Positions 1-8,018 of a stretch of DNA of 64,000 nt are shown piece by piece. This stretch comes from Dysgonomonas sp. UBA7710. GTDB taxonomy: Bacteria; Bacteroidota; Bacteroidia; Bacteroidales; Dysgonomonadaceae. The position numbers and the translations under genes were made by a program. The notes beneath the pieces were generated by a model that was given only the letters and a program-made list of their open reading frames with translations, did not search any database and had not been told where the DNA came from. Position 1 is the stretch's first letter. Each line of letters starts with the position of its first letter. The stretch covers positions 85,732-149,731 of the forward strand of contig NZ_DLFW01000029.1 in assembly GCF_002482385.1 (NCBI RefSeq), read 5' to 3'.

Positions 1-1
1 A

Positions 2-1186
2 ACGACCATACTGGAAAACTTATTATCCAATGCATTCAAATATACGCAAAAAGGAAGTATTTTGCTCATATTGAGATCTGTAGGGGATAAGGGTGTAAAC
101 TATACCGAAATAGAGGTCAGAGACACGGGAAGAGGCATTCCCCCTGAATCAATTTCCAAAATATTCGACAGGTATTATCAGGCCGAAAGGGAGCAGCAAG
201 TATCCGGTACGGGTATCGGACTGGCCCTTGTGCATAATCTCGCTTCCATACATCAGGGAGAAATAGTTGTTGAAAGTAAACCGGGTGAAGGAACTTCTTT
301 CCGTTTCAGAATCGTTACGGACAATACTTATCCTGATGCTTTACATATGGATAAGACAGCCAAAGATGCCATAGAAGAAAACAGGGAAAAAGAAAGAACG
401 GAAACAAATGACACAAAACAAGTCATTCTGGTTATCGAAGATAATGATGATATCAGAGATTATATCCACAACTCACTATCCGAACAATACAAGGTATATA
501 CTGCTTCTAACGGGATAAAAGGGTTAGATGAAGCTTATGCGCACATACCTGATATTATTATCAGTGATATTATGATGCCCGGGATGGATGGTTTCGAATT
601 GAGCAGAACGTTGAAAGCAGATGTCAGAACAAGCCATATACCAATTATCCTGCTTACGGCAAGGGATACTATTCAGGACCGGACAGAAGGGTACACTATC
701 GGAGTAGAGTCATATATAACAAAACCTTTCAGCGCCAGCCTGTTGCATAGCCGTGTTGCCAATCTGCTGGAAGCCCGGCGGAAGGTCGCAGAATTGATAA
801 ATAATAATACTGCAAATAAGAATGCCATCATAATAGATTCTATAAGCAAAATAGATAATGAGTTTATAGAAAAAGTAACGTCCATTATTGAGCAGAATCT
901 GGATTCGGACAATGTAGATGTTGCATTTATAGCGGACAAAATGAATATGAGCCATTCCACACTATACAGAAAGGTCAAAGCTCTTACGGGTATGTCTGCA
1001 AATGAATTTATAAGAAAGGTAAGAATACGCAATGCAGAGCAACTTCTTCTGACGGGGAAATATACTATTTCCGAAATATCCTATATGGTAGGGATGAATA
1101 GTGTTACTTATTTCCGCCAATGCTTCAAAGAAGAATTTGGATTGGTACCATCCGAGTACATAAAACAGATAATGAACAGAAAGTAA
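2..1186 (+). CDS. Hybrid two-component system regulator, C-terminal part (5' end outside window)
   Basis: The frame is open from base 2, so the gene starts upstream and only about 394 residues are visible. In order these are the kinase ATP-binding domain (N box ENLLSNAFKYT at fragment residues 5-15, then DTGRGIP and GTGIGLALV), a receiver domain (VIEDNDD, phospho-acceptor Asp in SDIMMPG near residue 189, conserved Lys in TKPF) and a C-terminal AraC-type DNA-binding domain (about 305-390). Kinase, receiver and AraC domains in one chain are the hybrid two-component architecture that Bacteroidota use to sense glycan fragments in the periplasm and activate PULs. The sensor half and any target PUL lie to the left. 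The GH2 gene 1 kb downstream on the same strand could be a target, but the repeat tract between them argues against co-transcription. Confidence 0.93.
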   Translation, partial: TTILENLLSNAFKYTQKGSILLILRSVGDKGVNYTEIEVRDTGRGIPPESISKIFDRYYQAEREQQVSGTGIGLALVHNLASIHQGEIVVESKPGEGTSFRFRIVTDNTYPDALHMDKTAKDAIEENREKERTETNDTKQVILVIEDNDDIRDYIHNSLSEQYKVYTASNGIKGLDEAYAHIPDIIISDIMMPGMDGFELSRTLKADVRTSHIPIILLTARDTIQDRTEGYTIGVESYITKPFSASLLHSRVANLLEARRKVAELINNNTANKNAIIIDSISKIDNEFIEKVTSIIEQNLDSDNVDVAFIADKMNMSHSTLYRKVKALTGMSANEFIRKVRIRNAEQLLLTGKYTISEISYMVGMNSVTYFRQCFKEEFGLVPSEYIKQIMNRK

Positions 1187-1295
1187 TCGGGGTAAAGAAC
1201 GTTTTATCTTTTCGGGGAAAGTTTATCTATGTAGTAAGCAATTAGTATTAACTTTTAGCTTATGGTTCTTTGAAGTGTTGATTGGCCCCCTTAAT

Positions 1296-1462
1296 CCCCC
1301 TCCGGGCAGGGCTGTTAAGTTCTAATTTTTTATACCCTCTGTGTCATGTTGAACGGAGTGAAACATCTCGTTCCTCAGGGTCGGGATCCTTCGTTCCACT
1401 CAGGATGACAGCAGAAAATAACAGAATAAAGTAGAGAACTTAACAGCCCTGCCCGGAGGGGG
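1296..1462. repeat. Nested 167-bp element with perfect 28-bp terminal inverted repeats
   Basis: The left arm at 1296-1323 includes GGGCAGGGCTGTTAAGTTCT and is the exact reverse complement of the right arm at 1435-1462. The 111-bp core at 1324-1434 is itself an imperfect palindrome, running from TGTCATGTTGAACGG near its left end to CACTCAGGATGACA near its right. The same core occurs at 56061-56170, reversed relative to its surroundings. The element is missing from copy B. It has no coding capacity, so it looks like a miniature non-autonomous element or an invertible segment. Confidence 0.85.
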
Positions 1463-1677
1463 ACTTACAATGAGGGTAAAAAGTAATAGGTAGAAAAAGT
1501 GTTACTTTTACATACGCTTCGCTCCTGTGACCGTTGGTTGTTACTTTTTTGAAAATAGTTACAAGTAAACGAGATACGAGATACAAGTTGTTGACTGATG
1601 ACTGTTAACTGTTAACTGATATATCTGTCACCTTTGTTACCTTTTTTAATAGTTACGGGTTGGCTGGCGCCCTGTTT

Positions 1678-1712
1678 TGTTTCACGCAAAGACGCAGAGA
1701 CGCAAAGTTTTT
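1678..1712. repeat. CGCAAAGACGCAGAGACGCAAAG-type intergenic motif
   Basis: A short direct-repeat motif, CGCAAAGACGCAGAGACGC, is embedded in copy A and interrupts one of its units. Motifs of this look recur between genes in many unrelated bacterial genomes; this is from memory. A related sequence (CTTTGTGTTCTTTGTGG) is at 30471-30515. No function is visible. Confidence 0.6.
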
Positions 1713-2168
1713 ACATCTTACGAGTTGTTAATTGATGACTGTTAACTGTTCACTGAAAAAAACTGTTACTTCTGTTACTTTTTAACTATATATAGTTAAT
1801 GAATGTGAAATGCGTAAGATGTAAACAATGAAAAAACTGTCAGATGTGTCAGGTTTTAACCATACATAGTTAATAAACGTAAATATAGTGATGAATTATG
1901 GGCTTTAAGTAATAAGTAGTAAGTTGAGAAAGCTGTATTACTGCTAACTGTTGACTGTTAACTGTTAACTGTAAATAGTGTTACCTTTGTTACCTTTTTT
2001 ACTATTGCGATCAAAAGACAGATTCCTGACCAAAATAAATGACTAATTGATGATTCTGTGTTTGGTTTTCGTCTTATTTCTTTTACAAACAACAGGATTT
2101 ATAATATATGACTCATTTACTATCCTAATTTGCCCTATCTATACCCCTTCGCATTCTGTCATATATTG

Positions 2169-2176
2169 TATTTTTG
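2169..2176 (+). promoter_or_regulatory. Putative -7 promoter element (TATTTTTG) for the GH2 gene
   Basis: It matches the Bacteroidota -7 consensus TAnnTTTG and lies 31 bp before the start codon. The expected -33 TTTG is weak, so support is moderate. Confidence 0.5.
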
Positions 2177-2207
2177 TTAACGCAGAAATTAACAAATTTA
2201 ATATATC

Positions 2208-4703
2208 ATGAAATTATCAAGATTACTTTCGAGTGCCGTTCTATGCCTGCTGACGTTATCATTAGCGGGTCAGGTGGGTTTCGGTGACCCGGAGAAGATT
2301 AACTCCGGCTGGAAATTTACTTTAAATGATGTCAAAGACGGCCAGACTCCGTCATTGGATGACAAAAGATGGAAAACTGTCGATCTGCCCCATGACTGGA
2401 GTGTGAAAGGTCAACTCAGCCCGACACTTGCCAGTGCAACAGGTTACCTGCCCGGAGGTATAGGCTGGTATCGCAAGGTACTCAACATACCCCAATCGAA
2501 ACAAGGGGAAAAAGTATACTTATACTTCGAAGGAGTGTACAATCGTAGTGAAGTATTTATCAACGGTCAGTCATTAGGTAAACGTCCGAATGGTTATGTT
2601 TCTTTTATGTACGATGCCACTCCCTACATTAAATACGGGGAAGATAATATAATAGCCGTTCGCGCAGACCATAGCCAGTCGGCAGACTCCCGCTGGTACA
2701 CCGGCTCTGGTATCTACCGTAATGTATGGATGGTATATGCCAATCCTCTGCATATTGCCCAATGGGGTGTATTCTCCTATCCTAAATCGGTGACTAAGAA
2801 ACAAGCCATTGTGTCTGTAGAGGTGGAAATAGATAATTCCACGGTGAAAGATGCAAATCTGACCATCACGAATGAGTTGTTATCGGCAGATGGGAAAGTA
2901 GTTGCAAAAGATTCGAGGAAGTTGCAAATGACAGCCGGAAACAATAAGATATCGACAGAGCTGAAAGTAAACAATCCTCAGTTATGGGATTTGAATAACC
3001 CGAATCTGTACCAGTTAAAGACGGCAGTGCTCAAAGATGGCAAAGTTATAGACCAAACCACCACCACTACAGGTATCCGCAACTATACATTCGATCCGAA
3101 TAAAGGATTTGCCCTGAATGGTGAATGGATGAAAGTAAAAGGCGTATGTATCCACCACGATGCAGGCGTATTAGGTTCGGCAGTACCAAAAGATGTATGG
3201 AAGCGCAGATTACTTACACTGAAAGAGATAGGAGTCAATGCTATCCGTACCAGCCACAATCCTCAGGCACCGGATTTATATAGCCTGTGTGATGAACTAG
3301 GATTATTGGTACTCAACGAAGCCTATGACGAATGGGAATTTCCTAAGCGCAAATGGCTTGAAGGCTGGAATGTAGGAACACCCGGATTTCAAGGTAATTT
3401 CGATTATTTTGGAGAATGGGGAGAAAAAGACTTGGCAGATATCGTTCGCCGCGACCGTAACCATGTATCCGTATTTGCATGGAGCATTGGTAATGAAGTG
3501 GATTATCCGAACGATCCTTATTCGCATCCGGTATTAGATGGAGGAGCAGCAACAGGCTTTACGCAAGCGATGTTTGGAGGATATAAGAAAGATGCGCCTG
3601 ATGCCATGCGTTTGGGTGATATAGCTAAACGGCTGGTAGCAGTAGTTAAGAAATACGATAGATCGCGCCCTACAACAGCCGGACTGGCCGGAGTAGCTAT
3701 GTCTAATCAGACGGCATATCCCGGGGCGCTGGATATCGCAGGCTACAACTATACTGAAGGGATGTATGCCAAAGATCATCAGACATATCCTGAACGGGTA
3801 ATTTATGGTAGTGAAAACCGTCATGAACTAAGTGCATGGAAGGCGGCAAGGGATAATGAATATATATTCGGACAATTCCTGTGGACAGGTATAGACTATC
3901 TGGGAGAATCGGGGCGTTGGCCGTCAAGAGGCTTTTATTCGGGACTGCTAGACTTCGGAGGCTTTATTAAACCCAGAGGTTATTTCCGTCAGTCGCTTTG
4001 GTCGGATAAACCGATGGCTTACCTGGGCACCTATCCTACACCGGGAAAAGGTAGCAAAAGCCAGATGAAAGATGTATGGTCTCAACTGGATGCTGAAAAT
4101 GAAGGCAATTACGAGGAGAAAACCCCGTCGATGGACGCATGGCCTATATGGAACTATCAGGATGGACAGTCTATCCGTGTAGTAAGCTATACCAATGCGG
4201 CAAAAGCCAGACTGGAACTGAACGGAAAAGAAGTAGGACAGACAAAAGAATATGATGACAATACCGGTATTATCTACTGGGATATCCCTTATCAGGCAGG
4301 TAAACTGGAGGTTATAGGAATGGATAAGGATGGTAATGAAACAGCCCGTTATGCCATACAGTCTTCGAGACAGCCATATGCACTGACTATCGTACAATCA
4401 GAGAAAGAGATATGTAAAGACAAAGGTCTTGCTCAAATAGTTGTGCAGGTAGTGGACGAGAATGGTATACCTGTGATGTTGTCCGATAATGAAGTTACCT
4501 GCCGTATAATCGGCCCGGCAAAACTACTGGGACTGGAAGCCAGCAATAATGAGGATATGAGTGATTATACGGATAACAAACACCGTGTCTTTCATGGTCA
4601 TATACTTGCTTATATACAGTCTACAGGTGAGCAGGGAGAAATTAAAGTACAGTTCACTTCGCCTTGGCTGAAGTCAGTGGAAGAGACAATTCAGGTTAAG
4701 TAA
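2208..4703 (+). CDS. Exported glycoside hydrolase family 2, beta-galactosidase-like
   Basis: The 831-residue protein has an N-terminal signal peptide (MKLSRLLSSAVLCLLTLSLAG). GH2 order is visible: a jelly-roll sugar-binding domain with LPHDWS and GGIGWYRK, an Ig-like domain, the TIM barrel (GVCIHHDAG, IRTSHNPQAP) and C-terminal domains. The acid/base is predicted as E430 in IGNEVDYP and the nucleophile as E536 in YGSENRH, both in the GH2 positions. GH2 enzymes hydrolyse terminal beta-galactose, glucuronate or mannose; HHD and SHNP fit the beta-galactosidase group, but substrate cannot be fixed from sequence. It is exported, so it probably trims oligosaccharides in the periplasm. It stands alone between a repeat tract and a bidirectional terminator. 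Confidence 0.92.
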   Translation: MKLSRLLSSAVLCLLTLSLAGQVGFGDPEKINSGWKFTLNDVKDGQTPSLDDKRWKTVDLPHDWSVKGQLSPTLASATGYLPGGIGWYRKVLNIPQSKQGEKVYLYFEGVYNRSEVFINGQSLGKRPNGYVSFMYDATPYIKYGEDNIIAVRADHSQSADSRWYTGSGIYRNVWMVYANPLHIAQWGVFSYPKSVTKKQAIVSVEVEIDNSTVKDANLTITNELLSADGKVVAKDSRKLQMTAGNNKISTELKVNNPQLWDLNNPNLYQLKTAVLKDGKVIDQTTTTTGIRNYTFDPNKGFALNGEWMKVKGVCIHHDAGVLGSAVPKDVWKRRLLTLKEIGVNAIRTSHNPQAPDLYSLCDELGLLVLNEAYDEWEFPKRKWLEGWNVGTPGFQGNFDYFGEWGEKDLADIVRRDRNHVSVFAWSIGNEVDYPNDPYSHPVLDGGAATGFTQAMFGGYKKDAPDAMRLGDIAKRLVAVVKKYDRSRPTTAGLAGVAMSNQTAYPGALDIAGYNYTEGMYAKDHQTYPERVIYGSENRHELSAWKAARDNEYIFGQFLWTGIDYLGESGRWPSRGFYSGLLDFGGFIKPRGYFRQSLWSDKPMAYLGTYPTPGKGSKSQMKDVWSQLDAENEGNYEEKTPSMDAWPIWNYQDGQSIRVVSYTNAAKARLELNGKEVGQTKEYDDNTGIIYWDIPYQAGKLEVIGMDKDGNETARYAIQSSRQPYALTIVQSEKEICKDKGLAQIVVQVVDENGIPVMLSDNEVTCRIIGPAKLLGLEASNNEDMSDYTDNKHRVFHGHILAYIQSTGEQGEIKVQFTSPWLKSVEETIQVK

Positions 4704-4737
4704 TAAAATGGCTCATAGCCAATCTGTTTATAGTAAA

Positions 4738-4770
4738 GTCGGCGTCAGTAATCCAATTACTGACGCCGAC
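4738..4770. terminator. Bidirectional terminator between convergent genes
   Basis: A perfect 15-bp stem, GTCGGCGTCAGTAAT, with a 3-nt loop lies between the GH2 gene (+) and the FKBP gene (-). A T-rich run follows on the plus side. Confidence 0.8.
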
Positions 4771-4800
4771 CTCTATTCTATTATACTTTTAATGACAGGC

Positions 4801-5823
4801 TTATTTAGGAATATCAATCAATTCCACTTCGAAGATGAGATTGGAGAAAGGCTTTATCGAGCCTTGCTCCCTCGCTCCATAAGCCAAATCGTAAGGGATA
4901 TACAGCATCCATTTTGAGCCGACAGGCATTAACTGCAATGCTTCTGTCCATCCTTTGATTACCTGGCCTACACCAAATGTAGCCGGTTCTCCTCTATCCA
5001 GACTGCTGTCGAATACAGTACCGTCAAGTAATGTACCCTTATAATGAACTGTTACGCGGTCTGCTGCCGTTGGTATAGCTCCTGTTCCTTCAGTTATTAT
5101 CTTATACTGCAAGCCACTGGGTAGTGTCACCACTCCGTCTACGGTCTTATTCTCTGCCATAAATTTATCACCTTCGGCAATCTGGCTGGCATATTCGGCT
5201 TTCATGTCCTCCGCTTTCTTCGCTTCGTTTACCTCCTGAGCTTTTTGAGCGGCTTCCTGTATAATACCTTCTGCTCCCTCTATGAGCAGTTTTTCATCTT
5301 TCAGGCTATTGGAGAAAGCAGAAACAAAGGCATCGATATTCAGTTTACCGGGTCCACCTAGTATTTCTTTCGAGAAATTATCAGTCATAGTCGAAAGCTG
5401 GCTCCCAATTGCCACACCCGAATTGAATGCAGATTTACTTTTATCTTGCTTTATAGTTTGGGCAAAACCAACCAAAAACTCTTCTAAATTGGCTGTATTG
5501 GCTTTTGTCAGGGAATCTAACTTAGAGGTCATCTCTGCCTTCAGCTTACTTTGTTTTGCGCTATCGTCTTCTTTTTCTATTCTGGATGTATAGTCGGCTC
5601 TCACCGCAGCAGTATCTGCTATAACTCCCATCTGTGACAAATAAGGTTTCAGCCCACTTTGCACCATGTTTATACCAAGAGCATAAGATATGGTATCAGC
5701 CTGTGTACTGAGGACTGGCTCTGCCGCCACAATTTTCTTAGGGGTTGTTTTTTTCTGTGCAAGCAAACCTTCCGGACTTAATATTGCGCATGCAACCAAA
5801 GAGAACAGTAATAATTTCTTCAT
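4801..5823 (-). CDS. Exported FKBP-type peptidyl-prolyl isomerase
   Basis: The 340-residue protein has a signal peptide ending near LLAQ. A helical FKBP_N-type dimerisation region follows, with two ISYALG/VAIGSQ-like segments and an Ala/Glu/Lys-rich connector. The C-terminal FKBP domain (about residues 225-340) shows LPSGLQYKII, VTVHYKGTLLDGTVFDSS, VGQVIKGWTEAL, MLYIPYDLAYG and FEVELIDI. This is the Mip/FkpA architecture. It isomerises proline bonds and acts as a folding helper in the periplasm or outer envelope. The -7 element at 5892-5899 and the shared terminator downstream suggest a single-gene transcript. Confidence 0.93.
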   Translation of the reverse strand: MKKLLLFSLVACAILSPEGLLAQKKTTPKKIVAAEPVLSTQADTISYALGINMVQSGLKPYLSQMGVIADTAAVRADYTSRIEKEDDSAKQSKLKAEMTSKLDSLTKANTANLEEFLVGFAQTIKQDKSKSAFNSGVAIGSQLSTMTDNFSKEILGGPGKLNIDAFVSAFSNSLKDEKLLIEGAEGIIQEAAQKAQEVNEAKKAEDMKAEYASQIAEGDKFMAENKTVDGVVTLPSGLQYKIITEGTGAIPTAADRVTVHYKGTLLDGTVFDSSLDRGEPATFGVGQVIKGWTEALQLMPVGSKWMLYIPYDLAYGAREQGSIKPFSNLIFEVELIDIPK

Positions 5824-5891
5824 ATGACTAATTTTATTTGTTGATATTCTATGTTTATAGTTTCTGAGAATGTGTATATTATATCGAGATG

Positions 5892-5899
5892 CAAAAGTA
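5892..5899 (-). promoter_or_regulatory. -7 promoter element (TACTTTTG) for the FKBP gene
   Basis: CAAAAGTA on the plus strand reads TACTTTTG on the minus strand, 69 bp before the FKBP start, matching TAnnTTTG. The -33 element is weak. Confidence 0.6.
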
Positions 5900-5947
5900 G
5901 TATTTTTTATCCGTCTATATCATAACTTCAATAAACTTATTGTAAAA

Positions 5948-5982
5948 TCTTGTAAAAACTTGAAAACTAATCACTACCTTTG
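5948..5982 (+). promoter_or_regulatory. Promoter for the DEAD-box helicase (TCTTG ... TACCTTTG)
   Basis: TACCTTTG at 5975-5982 is a full -7 match, with a -33-like TCTTG at 5948-5952, 22 nt upstream. It implies a leader of roughly 95 nt before the helicase start. Confidence 0.65.
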
Positions 5983-6007
5983 CGCGTCCTTAACGGCTGA
6001 CTCTCTT

Positions 6008-6064
6008 ATGTCGAATATTCTTTGGGGTGGGAGTAGGCCTGTTGAAGGGTTAATTACCACATAA
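6008..6064 (+). CDS. Possible 18-residue leader peptide upstream of the helicase
   Basis: An ATG frame of 18 codons (MSNILWGGSRPVEGLITT) lies wholly inside the helicase leader, begins about 18 nt after the likely transcription start and ends 18 nt before the helicase ATG. Inverted repeats AATATTCTT (6014-6022) and AAGAATATT (6063-6071) flank most of it, so its translation could affect leader folding. There is no family evidence and it may be chance. Confidence 0.25.
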   Translation: MSNILWGGSRPVEGLITT

Positions 6065-6082
6065 GAATATTTAAAATTTTTA

Positions 6083-7918
6083 ATGAAAACATTTGAAGAA
6101 TTAGGGGTCGCAGCGAATATCCGCAAAGCGATCGAAGAAATGGGTTACGAGAATCCCATGCCCGTGCAAGAAGAAGTGATTCCATACCTGCTGGGCGAAA
6201 CAAGCGACATAATTGCATTGGCGCAAACAGGAACCGGCAAAACAGCGGCTTTTGGATTACCTGTACTACAAAAAATCGAAGTAAAAGAAAATGTACCTCA
6301 GGCATTAATACTGTGTCCTACCCGTGAGTTATGCTTACAGATAGCTGGCGATCTGGCAGATTATTCAAAATATATTGACAATCTGAGAGTTCTCCCTGTA
6401 TATGGAGGTTCAAGTATCGAAAGCCAGATTAAATCATTGAAAAGGGGAGTACAGATTATCGTTGCTACTCCGGGGCGTCTGATAGACCTTATCAACCGTA
6501 AAACGGTCGATTTGAAGAACATAAAATATGTTGTACTCGATGAGGCGGATGAAATGCTGAATATGGGCTTTACAGAAAGTATCGATGAGATATTATCTAA
6601 AGTACCTGACGAAAGAGTAATGCTCCTTTTCTCGGCTACAATGCCTAAAGAGATTGCCAAGATTACCAAAAAATACATGCAGAGCCCTAAAGAAATTACG
6701 ATTGGCCGTAAGAATGAAGGGTCGAACAATGTAAAGCATGTATATTATATGGTACATGCAAAGGATAAATATCTGGCGCTAAAACGTATTGCCGACTATT
6801 ACCCGAATATATACGGGATCATTTTCTGCCGCACCCGCCGCGAAACACAGGAGATTGCCGACAAACTGATACAGGACGGATACAATGCCGATTCCCTGCA
6901 TGGTGATCTGTCTCAGGCCCAAAGGGACTATGTAATGCAAAAATTCCGCATTCATAATATTCAGTTATTGGTTGCGACCGATGTAGCTGCCCGCGGACTG
7001 GACGTCGACAGTCTTACGCATGTTATCAATTACGGATTGCCTGACGATATAGAATCATATACCCACCGTAGCGGACGTACAGGCCGTGCAGGTAAAACAG
7101 GGACATCTATCTCTATTGTCCATGTAAAAGAGAAGGGTAAGATCAGGGAAATTGAGAAAATCATCAATAAGAAATTCGAACAGGGAGTAATTCCTTCGGG
7201 AGAGGCAATTTGCGAGAAGCAATTGTTCAACCTTGTTGACAGAATAGAGAAAGTGAAGGTGAACGAAGATGAAATATCGAACCTTCTCCCGTCTGTATAC
7301 AGGAAACTCGACTGGCTGGAAAAAGAAGATATTATAAAGCGTGTTGTGGCCCTTGAATTTAACCGATTGATCGATTATTATCGTGATGCGGATGAAATAG
7401 AGACTCCTTCCGACCGCTTCTCTAAAGGAGATGATAAATCATACCCTCGTCGTAAAGATCGTGAACGTTCCGATCGTTCTTCGGGAGGTACACGTTCGGC
7501 GGAAAGAGGTTATTCACGGCTCTTTATCAATATCGGACGTACAGACAGTGTAAATCCGGCAACGCTCATGGGATTGGTAAACGATTTTGTACCCGAGAAG
7601 GTAAATATCGGACGTATCGACATCATGCAAAATTTCTCCTTCTTTGAAGTACCCGAAAAGGATGCCCAGAAAGTGATAAGCGCAATGAGCCGTCAGGAAC
7701 AGAACGGACGTCGCATATCTGTAGAAGTAGCCCAAGGGGGCGGAGGTGGAGACCGGGGAAATTCCGGGGCTTCCCGTTTCGAAAGAGGTGGCGGTTATCG
7801 TGGAAACAGTGGTTCTTCACGTTCTGATAAGGGATCGAAAAGAAACTCAGATTTCAAATCGTCAAAACCGTCTGACAAAGGACATCGTAAGGGAGGGCGC
7901 AAACCTAAGTTTTCCTGA
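6083..7918 (+). CDS. DEAD-box ATP-dependent RNA helicase with DbpA-like RNA-binding domain
   Basis: The 611-residue protein carries all helicase motifs: Q motif near residue 29, AQTGTGKT (47-54), PTREL, TPGRL, DEAD (153-156), SAT, the FCRTRRE region, TDVAARGLD and HRSGRTGRAG. After the core comes a charged linker. A DbpA-type RNA-binding domain follows (YSRLFINIGR to VEVAQGG, about 475-550), then a Gly/Arg/Ser-rich basic tail. This layout is that of DeaD/CshA helicases, which unwind structured RNA in ribosome assembly and mRNA decay, often under cold stress. It has its own promoter, a structured leader and a strong downstream terminator, so it is probably monocistronic. Confidence 0.95.
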   Translation: MKTFEELGVAANIRKAIEEMGYENPMPVQEEVIPYLLGETSDIIALAQTGTGKTAAFGLPVLQKIEVKENVPQALILCPTRELCLQIAGDLADYSKYIDNLRVLPVYGGSSIESQIKSLKRGVQIIVATPGRLIDLINRKTVDLKNIKYVVLDEADEMLNMGFTESIDEILSKVPDERVMLLFSATMPKEIAKITKKYMQSPKEITIGRKNEGSNNVKHVYYMVHAKDKYLALKRIADYYPNIYGIIFCRTRRETQEIADKLIQDGYNADSLHGDLSQAQRDYVMQKFRIHNIQLLVATDVAARGLDVDSLTHVINYGLPDDIESYTHRSGRTGRAGKTGTSISIVHVKEKGKIREIEKIINKKFEQGVIPSGEAICEKQLFNLVDRIEKVKVNEDEISNLLPSVYRKLDWLEKEDIIKRVVALEFNRLIDYYRDADEIETPSDRFSKGDDKSYPRRKDRERSDRSSGGTRSAERGYSRLFINIGRTDSVNPATLMGLVNDFVPEKVNIGRIDIMQNFSFFEVPEKDAQKVISAMSRQEQNGRRISVEVAQGGGGGDRGNSGASRFERGGGYRGNSGSSRSDKGSKRNSDFKSSKPSDKGHRKGGRKPKFS

Positions 7919-7943
7919 TAGAAACCTAAGTTGACATATATAT

Positions 7944-7987
7944 AAACGTCAGTTACTTATTCTATTTTGATAAAGTAACTGACGTTT
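7944..7987. terminator. Bidirectional terminator after the helicase gene
   Basis: A perfect 15-bp stem (AAACGTCAGTTACTT at 7944-7958 and its complement at 7973-7987) with a 14-nt loop separates the helicase (+) from the last PUL gene (-). Confidence 0.8.
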
Positions 7988-8018
7988 ACTTATATTTGCT
8001 ATTACTTATTCGGTAACC

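Larger units (their letters stand above)
1221..2008 (+). repeat. Composite intergenic repeat, copy A (788 bp)
   Basis: This fills most of the 1-kb gap between 1186 and 2208, and no credible gene lies in it. It shares modules in the same order with copy B (27886-28172, inverted) and copy C (55961-56602). They start with a TTTATCTATGTA lead-in and TTCTTTGAAG..TTGATTGGCC. Then come a C-rich segment, a nearly identical module at 1474-1650 (AAGTAATAGGTAGAAAAAG, ACATACGCTTCGCTCCTGTG, ACGAGATACGAGATAC) and units of the type GACTGATGACTGTTAACTG followed by GTTACCTTTTTT. The last unit recurs, altered, around 1649-1785 and 1932-2000. A nested inverted-repeat element sits at 1296-1462. No transposase is present. 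Confidence 0.9.

Noticed and set aside
1221..2008. A CRISPR array or insertion sequence in the repeat tract
   Set aside because: Repeats are not regularly spaced with unique spacers, no cas genes are near, and there is no transposase frame.
3948..4397. A 149-codon minus-strand open frame
   Set aside because: It lies inside the GH2 gene and has no recognisable domain.
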